IMG/VR virus record: IMGVR_UViG_3300034683_000348
Coordinates: 1 to 36,729 of that record
Source: a virus
DNA length: 36,729 nt
Reading direction: 5' to 3' (one strand)
Of this stretch, positions 30,607 through 36,729 are shown one piece after another; position 1 is the stretch's first letter, and each line of letters starts with the position of its first letter. The notes below the pieces were generated by a model. It worked only from the letters and a program-made list of their open reading frames with translations. It did no database searches and was not told where the DNA came from. The translations under genes and the position numbers were made by a program.

Positions 30607-31914
30607 ATGGGCTGGCTGACTGGGTGGACGTGTAGACGACAAATCACAGTGCGAGCTGTGCCGGGGGCTGGCACGGATTATCAAATATGCCTGCGAATCG
30701 CGGAGAATCTTACTACGGAAGCGGCTCATTTATCCTTGCTAGGACAGAGCGCCCTCTTTCCTACGGATAAGAACGATTCCGGGGATATTCGATTTACGAC
30801 ATCTGACGGACAAACATTGTGTCCGCTATGGGTAGAAAGGGTAACCGGGACGTCCCCAAACCGCGTTGCCACCGTTTGGGTCAAGGTGCCGGTAAGCCTC
30901 GAAACGGATCAGGTGTTGTATTGTTATTTCGGGAATGCTGGCGCATCGAATGTGAGCAGCGGCACTGACGTGTTTTTGGTATTTGACGATTTCGATGGGG
31001 GTTCACTGGACACAAATTTATGGGACGCATGGGGTTTCGGCTCTGCTAACTGGAGTGTTTCGGTTTCTGGGGGTGAGGCCGTCGTAGCTTCAAATGACTC
31101 TGGCACAGGGGCGTCCCTTCAGTTCAAGACGGGATTAACCTTGCCGATCCGATACGGCGGGGCCTTTCGTGGGGTGTTTAATTCATCTTATGGAGAATTC
31201 TATGCCAGCAACATATATTCTAATCCACCATCGGTGAGCGACTTTGTACGGCATGGATATGTGTATTCGTCAGGGGTTTCGTTTTACTATACAAAGCGCA
31301 CGGGCGGAACATTATATAACTACCAGAAATTTTCAAGATCGCAGCCGTCGGTAACCACTCCCTTCCTGGTCTATTATGGGGTGGGAAAGTCGTTGTATTA
31401 TGAAAACGGCGTCCAGGTAAATACCATAACAACACAAGATAGGTACACAACCGAAACGCTTTTCGCGTTGCTTCAGTCTTACAATAATGCTGTCATATAT
31501 GCAGACTATCTGTATTTGTGCAAAGCCGTTGAGACTGATGTGGCGGAAACCTTCTGGTGTCCGTCATGTATCGAAACATCTGACGTTGCGCCGTTGCAAC
31601 CGCAAGCGTTTTCGGTCCTGGGCGAGATCTCGACGTTGCGCAACACCCATCGGGCCGATATGGGGATATTTCATGGCACCGGAGTAATTACCGGGTCTGT
31701 ATCAGTCCAGGGAACTCCTGCGAGACGTCGGGTGTTGTTGCTAGACCGAAAGACGCTCCGTGTGTTGGGCATTGCGTGGTCCGATCCCGTGACTGGCGGT
31801 TACGAGTTCCAGGGATTGAATACGGCACGAGATTACATGGTGGTGTGTGACGATTACACACGTTCCTACAATGCAGCAGTGGCGGATTGGGTCCGCCCGG
31901 AGGAGGTGAGCTGA
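30607..31914 (+). CDS. Putative receptor-binding protein with DUF2341-like domain
   Basis: A 435-residue protein. Residues 8-120 (CRRQITVRAVPGAGTDYQIC, IRFTTSDGQTLCPLWVERVT, WVKVPVSLETDQVLYCYFGN) fit DUF2341, a domain often followed by lectin-like sandwiches. Residues about 125-320 (FDDFDGGSLDTNLWDAWGFG and beyond) look like a concanavalin-type sandwich. The C-terminus, GVITGSVSVQGTPARRRVLL to VVCDDYTRSYNAAV, resembles a carboxypeptidase-regulatory-like or Ig-type fold. Codons are markedly AT-richer than flanking tail genes except at the C-terminal end. The domain set points to carbohydrate binding at the host surface; this is inference. Confidence 0.75.
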   Translation: MGWLTGWTCRRQITVRAVPGAGTDYQICLRIAENLTTEAAHLSLLGQSALFPTDKNDSGDIRFTTSDGQTLCPLWVERVTGTSPNRVATVWVKVPVSLETDQVLYCYFGNAGASNVSSGTDVFLVFDDFDGGSLDTNLWDAWGFGSANWSVSVSGGEAVVASNDSGTGASLQFKTGLTLPIRYGGAFRGVFNSSYGEFYASNIYSNPPSVSDFVRHGYVYSSGVSFYYTKRTGGTLYNYQKFSRSQPSVTTPFLVYYGVGKSLYYENGVQVNTITTQDRYTTETLFALLQSYNNAVIYADYLYLCKAVETDVAETFWCPSCIETSDVAPLQPQAFSVLGEISTLRNTHRADMGIFHGTGVITGSVSVQGTPARRRVLLLDRKTLRVLGIAWSDPVTGGYEFQGLNTARDYMVVCDDYTRSYNAAVADWVRPEEVS

Positions 31915-32315
31915 TGATTTCCCTGAACACGGATCTCAAGAACGCCCGGCTCACGGCCATTAAGGACGCCATCGACGCTGATGCCAGCCCCGGCGTCCTG
32001 AGAATCTACACCGACCCGGTGCCGAGCCCTGGAGACGCCGTAACCACCCAGACCCTCTTGGCTGAATTGACGTTCTCGAAGCCGTGCGGCTCCGTCTCCA
32101 ATGGGGTTCTGACGTTCGATCCCATCACCGAGGAAGACCTTGCCCCGGCCACAGGTACGGCCACGTGGGGGCGCATCCTGGACGGAGCGGGCACGTGGGT
32201 GGGCGATGTGGACGTAGGTGTGCCTGGGTCTGGAGCCGCCATAGAGCTCAACACTACGTCCATCTATGAGGGAGGCATCGTTCGCATCACCTCCGGGCAA
32301 ATTTCGGAGGCCTGA
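31914..32315 (+). CDS. Small structural protein downstream of the adhesin genes
   Basis: A 133-residue protein, MMISLNTDLKNARLTAIKDA in frame from ATG 31914, overlapping the previous stop (TGATG) with GGAGGTGAGCTG upstream. It contains ARLTAIKDAIDADASPGVLR, a short helix, then beta strands with TLLAELTFSKPCGSVSNGVL and WGRILDGAGTWVGDVDVG. Small proteins of this pattern are found beside phage fibres and are sometimes annotated as fibre assembly or tail-associated. GC content returns to the level of the structural genes here. No enzymatic motif seen. Confidence 0.65.
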   Translation: MISLNTDLKNARLTAIKDAIDADASPGVLRIYTDPVPSPGDAVTTQTLLAELTFSKPCGSVSNGVLTFDPITEEDLAPATGTATWGRILDGAGTWVGDVDVGVPGSGAAIELNTTSIYEGGIVRITSGQISEA

Positions 32316-32403
32316 CGCTGGCCGCCTGACGGTGCCCGCCATGTCCAGCCGAAAACGATCGGCCGCCTAGTTCACTCCGGGGCGGCTCAATTTGTAGGAG
32401 CCG

Positions 32404-34662
32404 ATGGAGACGCAACGCCCCCCCATTGATCTGGACCTGCACCAACCCCTGCCGGCATCGCTGGATTTCCGGTTTGGCGTATCGGTGCCGCTCTCGTCAG
32501 GAGCGCTGTCGGCCGCCTTGCAGCCCGTTATGGCGTCACAAGCCGCGGTCGGGGTGTCCGGAACGGTGGTCGGGGACGCCTCTCCGGTCATGTCGTGGGA
32601 CGCAGCTGAAGGCGCGCAGGGATCATGGGATGCACGGACGACCCAGGCCGTGGCGGACATGACCGGCACCTTTTCGTTTTACGTGACCGGGCTGCTGGAC
32701 GTGGATGCGTCTCCCAGTGGCTGGATCCAGGGTTTTTATGGGCCCGCCGGCACTCTGGCGGCCAAAGCAGAGAGCATCGCTCAGTTCCAGGGGCGCTCGA
32801 TCCAGGTGGTGATTGGTTCTGCTGCTCAGGACATGATGGCGCATCCCATGATGGTCGGAAAACAGGGATGCGTTTCGGTGTTTCAAGCAGAAGTTGAGGC
32901 TGCCCCAAGCTGGACCGGCCGGCAGGGAGCCGGTGGATTCTGGGCGTCCGGCCTGCCGGCTCTGGCAGGAATGCACGCTGACGGCGAGTGGGACGCCAAC
33001 GCGTTCCGGGGCCCCGTGGCCGCACCCTGTGTCCCGTTCGCGGGTCCTCGGAGGGTGGTGGCACAACCCGGAATCCCCTGGGATTACGGAGCGCGTTTGC
33101 GGCCTGATACCGTGGAGCGATGGGCAGAAGCCGGATGCGCCGTAAACGATATGGTAGCACGGCACAGGAGCCTGGAACGTTATCCGGTTCGAACTGCGGC
33201 GGTGCACACGGAGGCGTCTCCTGTTTCCGTCGTCGTGGGCGGCCCGTACGTGGCCACGTACCGACGCCATCAGCAGCGTGCGTCTGGCTGGACAGAGGGA
33301 ATCTCTCTGGAAACGGCCCTCCTGGGCCCGTGGGTGCGATTGTGGCGGCGCCGTGCCGTTCCCCGGTTCCCGTGGGACCGCGCGGCCACGGCGGTCGAGA
33401 GGTGCCTTGAAGGCCCGTGGCTGCTCCTGTCCAGGCTGAACCATATCCCTCACCAGTGTCGGCGATCGCTGTGGGAGGACGCACGCCGGGCTCCCTGGAT
33501 ATGGCCTTGGCCTCCGCCGGCTCCCCCGGAGCAGCCGGAACCGGAGCCCTTCATTCCGAACTTGGATTTCGACCTGGGCTGCGTGCTCCCGTCTCCCGTC
33601 TGGACCGGAGCGGATTTTTTCCTGGACATCGAGACTTGCGACCGGGTCAAGCCCCACGGTTGGCTCCCCCCGGTTGCCCCGAGGGTCATTATCGTGATTC
33701 ACACCTTATCCATCGTGACGCTTCCCGACGGAACGCCCATTCCTTGCGACGAGGTGCAGGTGGTGACGGACCTCGACAGCTGGGCGTGGAGATGGTCCGC
33801 GTCCGTGAGGGGGGCGGCTGAGGAACTGGCCCAGACACAGAAGGAAATCGAGCTCACCGTGGACTCCCTGATCTGGCGGGGCATCACGGAATCCTACGAC
33901 GCGGAGCGCCTGTTCGGAGCCGTGGCCGCTCGGGTCGGCGGTCGATCTCTCTCCGCCTATCTTGCCGAGCCGTTCACGGACCCGAGGGCCCGAATCGAAT
34001 CCACGAACCGCACGGCGAACCAGCTGGCTGAAGACGAGCTCTACAACACAGGATGGGCTCTGGACTGGAACACGGTGGATTGGCTGGTACCGGCCGGGGC
34101 CTTTGCCTACGACGCCTTGACCCCCATCGGGGCCGTGAAGCAGATCGCCGAGGCCTGCGGCGCCGTGGTGCAGTCCCATCCCTGGGACACCAGGATCATC
34201 GTCTTGCCGCGGTATCCGGTCTCGGCCTGGGAACTGGACGCCGCCCAGCCGGACGTGACGATCCCGGCGGGAGTCATCACGCGCATGAGCACCCGGTGGC
34301 AGCCAAACGCCCTTTATCGAGGCGTTTGGGTCTTCGGTCGGTCCCAGGGGGTCGGGGTTCGAGTGTATCGGACCGGCACGGACGGGGACCCATACGCCCA
34401 GATGGTGGTGGACCCGCTCGTCACCCACGTGGACGCCGGCAGGGAGCGCGGGCGAAACATCCTTTCCGGATCCGGCAAGCGGGCCGTCATAACGGCCACC
34501 ATGCCCCTGCTTCCCGAAGTGGGACTGATCGTTCCGGGCTCCATCGTGGAGGTGTCAGACACGCCGTCCTGGAAGGCTTACGCCGTGGGCGTCTCCATAT
34601 CGGCCTCCCTCGGCAAGGTCATCCAGACGGTCACACTTGAGCGCCCCTATGAGGTGGCATGA
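32404..34662 (+). CDS. Baseplate hub-like tail protein (752 residues)
   Basis: The N-terminal half (METQRPPIDLDLHQPLPASL and a long stretch with few motifs, rich in Ala, Val, Trp) is unusual. A Pro-rich hinge (WPPPAPPEQPEPEPF, near 375-390) separates it from the C-terminal half, which has VVTDLDSWAWRWSASVRG near 460, QIAEACGAVVQSHPWDTRII and RYPVSAWELDAAQPDVTIPA. This resembles gpP/gp44-like tail hub proteins of Mu-type siphophages, which form the distal tube end. TAGGAG lies upstream. The N-terminal half may be a variable insertion. Confidence 0.7.
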   Translation: METQRPPIDLDLHQPLPASLDFRFGVSVPLSSGALSAALQPVMASQAAVGVSGTVVGDASPVMSWDAAEGAQGSWDARTTQAVADMTGTFSFYVTGLLDVDASPSGWIQGFYGPAGTLAAKAESIAQFQGRSIQVVIGSAAQDMMAHPMMVGKQGCVSVFQAEVEAAPSWTGRQGAGGFWASGLPALAGMHADGEWDANAFRGPVAAPCVPFAGPRRVVAQPGIPWDYGARLRPDTVERWAEAGCAVNDMVARHRSLERYPVRTAAVHTEASPVSVVVGGPYVATYRRHQQRASGWTEGISLETALLGPWVRLWRRRAVPRFPWDRAATAVERCLEGPWLLLSRLNHIPHQCRRSLWEDARRAPWIWPWPPPAPPEQPEPEPFIPNLDFDLGCVLPSPVWTGADFFLDIETCDRVKPHGWLPPVAPRVIIVIHTLSIVTLPDGTPIPCDEVQVVTDLDSWAWRWSASVRGAAEELAQTQKEIELTVDSLIWRGITESYDAERLFGAVAARVGGRSLSAYLAEPFTDPRARIESTNRTANQLAEDELYNTGWALDWNTVDWLVPAGAFAYDALTPIGAVKQIAEACGAVVQSHPWDTRIIVLPRYPVSAWELDAAQPDVTIPAGVITRMSTRWQPNALYRGVWVFGRSQGVGVRVYRTGTDGDPYAQMVVDPLVTHVDAGRERGRNILSGSGKRAVITATMPLLPEVGLIVPGSIVEVSDTPSWKAYAVGVSISASLGKVIQTVTLERPYEVA

Positions 34663-34676
34663 GAAGGAGGAATGCC

Positions 34677-35018
34677 ATGAAGAAGATCATCTTGGCACTG
34701 ATTCTGGCCCTTGTGTTCGCGGGAGCCGCAACAGCCCAGGACGAATCCCAGCCGCAAACTCTTCCGGGCCCGATCCAGGTGGATCTTGGCGAGGGCAACG
34801 GGGCCGTCATTGTCGTTGGCGACGGCAACAGCATCTATCTGCCGCCAACAGATGAACAAGCCTGTGAGCCATCCACTGCCTTCGCGCAGTCTGGCGGTTT
34901 TGTCCTGGTCGTGAACGATCTTGTGATTGAGTCCGAAGGCTTGCAGGTGCCCTTCAGTCGGGTGGTGCTATGGATTGCGGATGATGGGCAAGTGTCCGTC
35001 GTCAGCGCCCGGCAATAA
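34677..35018 (+). CDS. Exported small protein in the tail operon
   Basis: A 113-residue protein with a clear Sec signal peptide: MKKIILALILALVFAGAATA, a basic start, a 15-residue hydrophobic core and an ATA/AxA cleavage site before QDES. The mature part is acidic and beta-rich (IQVDLGEGNGAVIVVGDGNS). GGAGG is 8 bases from ATG 34677, which I prefer over ATG 34659 lying on the previous stop. An exported protein between structural genes is typical of a moron that alters the host envelope, for example superinfection exclusion. That function is not shown here. Confidence 0.7.
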   Translation: MKKIILALILALVFAGAATAQDESQPQTLPGPIQVDLGEGNGAVIVVGDGNSIYLPPTDEQACEPSTAFAQSGGFVLVVNDLVIESEGLQVPFSRVVLWIADDGQVSVVSARQ

Positions 35019-35031
35019 ATGGGGGACCTTC

Positions 35032-35259
35032 ATGACCAACGTGTGGACGCAATTCAGGAAGCTGCTGCCGTCTCAGGCGGTTCTTTCCGGCACAGTGGAA
35101 GCCCAGCACTCCGACGGCACCAGCACGGTGACCCTTCCGGACGGTGCCCAGGTGCGCGTCCTCGGCACCCAGGTGGCCGTCGGAAACCGGGCCTTGATTC
35201 GCGGCGGGGAAATCATCTCGGAAGCCCCCACGCTGCCGACCTACGACGCGGAGGTCTGA
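35032..35259 (+). CDS. 75-residue protein, possible tail-spike or OB-like module
   Basis: Begins MTNVWTQFRKLLPSQAVLSG and continues TVEAQHSDGTSTVTLPDGAQ and VRVLGTQVAVGNRALIRGGE, ending LPTYDAEV. The repeated short beta strands and the G-T-x-V pattern look like a small OB-type or gpV-like cap domain. GGGGGACCTTC lies upstream of ATG 35032; the longer frame from 34927 runs inside the exported-protein gene. The family is not certain. Confidence 0.6.
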   Translation: MTNVWTQFRKLLPSQAVLSGTVEAQHSDGTSTVTLPDGAQVRVLGTQVAVGNRALIRGGEIISEAPTLPTYDAEV

Positions 35260-35265
35260 GAAACA

Positions 35266-35637
35266 ATGGGTTTTCTCGCACCACTGAGAGTAGAGCTCAT
35301 CGGCCACAACACATGGCGTCTTACGGGCCCCTTGAAATACAAGGACAAGGACGGCCGCATCATCTCGGTCCCGAGCGGATTCGTCACGGACTTTGCGAGT
35401 GTTCCTCGTATTCCGATCGCGTGGTTGCTGGCGGGGGACACCGGGCATCGCGCGGCCGTCATTCATGATTGGCTCTATCAATCGCACGAGAGATCAAGGG
35501 CTGAGGCAGACGCGATATTTTACCGAATTCTCAGAGAAGACGGCGAGCCCCTGTGGCGGGCGGCCTCGATGTATGTGGCCGTGCGTCTTTTCGGAGGCCC
35601 GGCGTACTATCGCCACGACGTGGCTTCGATAACATAG
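35266..35637 (+). CDS. DUF1353 family phage protein
   Basis: A 123-residue protein with the DUF1353 landmarks: VPSGFVTDFASVPR (39-52), AAVIHDWLYQS near 64-74 and AEADAIFYRIL near 80-90. DUF1353 proteins are common in tail-end regions of phages and their function is unknown. The conserved His-Asp in IHDWLY suggests a metal site. The gene starts 6 bases after the preceding stop with a GAGGTCTGAGAAACA-type ribosome site. Confidence 0.9.
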   Translation: MGFLAPLRVELIGHNTWRLTGPLKYKDKDGRIISVPSGFVTDFASVPRIPIAWLLAGDTGHRAAVIHDWLYQSHERSRAEADAIFYRILREDGEPLWRAASMYVAVRLFGGPAYYRHDVASIT

Positions 35638-35652
35638 CAACGTGAGGAAACC

Positions 35653-36165
35653 ATGGAACAGAAAGAGCCCATGAACCTCTTGGTGGTGGATGACGACGAG
35701 ACAATTCGGGCGTTCATTCGCGAGGCCATTCAGCCCCTCGGGATGGTTGATCGCATATATGAGGCGGACTGCGTGGAAGACGCTATTCGCCTCATCGAAA
35801 GCGGATCCCATCAAATTGTAATTCTAGACCTCTTGCTGGATCGCGACGCCAGCTCGGGACGTTGTTTGGCCACGCGTGTGAGGGAACGCAATAGTGACGC
35901 CGTCATCATTGTCATCACCGGATTTCCGCATGAGCTCTACAAACGTGAACTTTTGGAAGTGCCCATAGACGATTTTCTTATCAAACCGTTCAGCGTGGAA
36001 AAACTTCGTGAGGCCATGGTCCGGGCCCAAACGAGATACCGCCGCCGGGTTTTGTTGACGAGGTGCTTCGAGGAGCGAGAGCGGATGTTCATGCAAGAGC
36101 TGGAAAAACTCAAGCAGCTTGAAGATCTGGCCAGGAAACAGCTCGATGACTCAGGACGCCTTTAA
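35653..36165 (+). CDS. Stand-alone response-regulator receiver domain protein
   Basis: A 170-residue CheY-like protein. LLVVDDDE (9-16) supplies the metal-binding Asp13/Asp14. IVILDLLLD (55-63) supplies the phospho-acceptor Asp59. VIVITGF (84-91) carries Thr89, and FLIKPF (108-113) the conserved Lys111. All active-site residues are intact, so phosphorylation by a host histidine kinase is plausible. There is no DNA-binding or enzymatic output domain: residues 115-170 are basic, then a charged helix (FMQELEKLKQLEDLARKQLD). GAGGAAACC precedes the ATG. It overlaps the next gene by 20 bases. A receiver domain in a phage late region is unusual and suggests interference with or use of host two-component signalling. 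Confidence 0.93.
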   Translation: MEQKEPMNLLVVDDDETIRAFIREAIQPLGMVDRIYEADCVEDAIRLIESGSHQIVILDLLLDRDASSGRCLATRVRERNSDAVIIVITGFPHELYKRELLEVPIDDFLIKPFSVEKLREAMVRAQTRYRRRVLLTRCFEERERMFMQELEKLKQLEDLARKQLDDSGRL

Positions 36166-36577
36166 GACGATTCTTGACCACCAGGGGCAATTGAGGAAGC
36201 TCATCGAGGAAATGATCCTCGAGCTACGGCTCTTGCAGGATCTTTCCAGGCAGGTGGCAGTACTGGACACGCGGGTTTCCTCTGTCGAACGCTTTCAGGC
36301 TCAGATACTGGAAGACTGCAAAGAATGTAGGGCCTCCATGAATGGAAAAATTTCCACCGTCCAATCCCAATTCAGAGAGGACTCCAAGGAGAGTGTTCAA
36401 ATCCACCAATCGATCAGGAAAGACGTGCAGGCCGAGGTCAAATCCCTGGATAAGCGGTTGGACCAACTGGAAAAGAAAGCAGCGGAGCTGGGCGGCCGGT
36501 ATGGGGTTATCGGGTCGGTGCTTACGTTGTTGATGATCGAGGCGATCAGATGGTTCATTCACGTGGCGAAACAATGA
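36146..36577 (+). CDS. Coiled-coil protein with C-terminal membrane anchor
   Basis: A 143-residue protein beginning MTQDAFKTILDHQGQLRKLI. Helical heptads run through about residue 110 (LRLLQDLSRQVAVLDTRVSS; RKDVQAEVKSLDKRLDQLEK), followed by a hydrophobic stretch GVIGSVLTLLMIEAIRWFIH that ends four residues from the C-terminus. A cytoplasmic coiled coil anchored by one C-terminal span resembles XhlA-type or holin-accessory proteins. It starts inside the receiver gene (ATG 36146; weak AGGA upstream), so the two are probably translated together. A physical partnership with the receiver protein is suggested by coupling only. Confidence 0.7.
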   Translation: MTQDAFKTILDHQGQLRKLIEEMILELRLLQDLSRQVAVLDTRVSSVERFQAQILEDCKECRASMNGKISTVQSQFREDSKESVQIHQSIRKDVQAEVKSLDKRLDQLEKKAAELGGRYGVIGSVLTLLMIEAIRWFIHVAKQ

Positions 36578-36677
36578 GGGTACGCTCAGGTCTTTCTGGT
36601 GTCTGGTGCCGCACTTCATCATCCTCGCGGGCCTCTGCCGGGCCAATGCCTTGTTGTATCAGGTCTGCACGTTCCAT
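36555..36677 (-). CDS. Short minus-strand ORF converging on the late operon
   Basis: An ATG at 36677 with GGAGGT five bases upstream opens a 40-residue ORF, MERADLIQQGIGPAEAREDD onward, ending at 36555 within the last codons of the coiled-coil gene. Its ribosome site is better than that of most nearby frames and its composition is not low-complexity. The plus-strand reading of the same bases is Ser/Cys-rich and looks like a shadow. Upstream, from 36729 down, a minus frame is also open (AECLSELIDLLAAAGG) and overlaps it. I recognise no family. It may be part of a leftward gene cluster beyond the window. Confidence 0.4.
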   Translation of the reverse strand: MERADLIQQGIGPAEAREDDEVRHQTPERPERTLIVSPRE

Positions 36678-36729
36678 AAGTACCTCCAGCAGCGGCTAAC
36701 AAATCAATCAACTCGGACAGGCATTCCGC

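Noticed and set aside
29382-31914. Diversity-generating retroelement target in the adhesin genes
   Set aside because: No reverse transcriptase gene and no template/variable repeat pair was seen in the window. Composition change is better explained by cassette exchange.

Overview
This window is a large part of a temperate, tailed (siphovirus-type) bacteriophage genome or prophage. It carries a leftward early recombination/replication cassette, a lysogeny-type divergent control region, a rightward replication gene with an iteron-rich candidate origin, and lysis, packaging, head, tail and accessory genes that all read rightward. The DNA is GC-rich overall, with strong GGAGG-type ribosome binding sites and tightly packed, often overlapping genes. 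This fits a phage of a GC-rich Gram-negative bacterium, possibly a Desulfobacterota/deltaproteobacterial or other proteobacterial host, but nothing here fixes the host. I see no rRNA, tRNA, CRISPR array, insertion sequence or integrase. An integrase and att sites, if present, lie outside the window.

Layout. Positions 1-6710 (minus strand) form one operon read from 6710 down to 1. It encodes two conserved phage proteins, two small zinc-ribbon proteins, a coiled-coil protein, a Sak4-like RecA-fold ATPase, a DUF669 ssDNA-binding-like protein, a superfamily II helicase and a Cas4/AddB-like PD-(D/E)XK nuclease. After these come the C-terminal piece of a cytosine-C5 methyltransferase with an HNH endonuclease gene nested in another frame, a 20-codon ORF, and the start of an SPPY-type DNA methyltransferase cut by the window edge. 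Positions 6711-7057 hold two divergent promoters, each with a 14-bp TTGCGCATGCGCAA-like operator between its -35 and -10 boxes. A Cro/cI-like protein follows on the plus strand, then a zinc-binding HTH protein and a primase-polymerase/helicase-like protein. Immediately after the last gene lie nine copies of AACYYGCCGA, two perfect palindromes and a T/A-rich tract, which I interpret as the replication origin.

From 10303 rightward come a nuclease-like protein, a small membrane protein, a GH108 lysozyme and a ParB-domain DNA methyltransferase. The virion module follows: terminase small and large (GpA) subunits, a small HTH protein, a gpW-like joiner, a lambda-type portal, a fused S78 protease-scaffold-major capsid protein with an internal ribosome binding site, DUF2190, head-tail connectors, tail tube, tape measure, a 1136-residue repeat-containing tail protein, two adhesin-like proteins (one with a DUF2341-like domain) and a hub-like protein. 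The right end carries accessory genes: a secreted protein, a DUF1353 protein, a stand-alone response-regulator receiver domain and a coiled-coil membrane protein. A short minus-strand ORF converges on them.

The observations I consider most worth pursuing are the origin architecture, the operator/promoter symmetry, the HNH gene overprinting a methyltransferase remnant, the phage-encoded receiver domain paired with a membrane coiled-coil protein, and the AT-richer adhesin island at about 30.0-31.9 kb.
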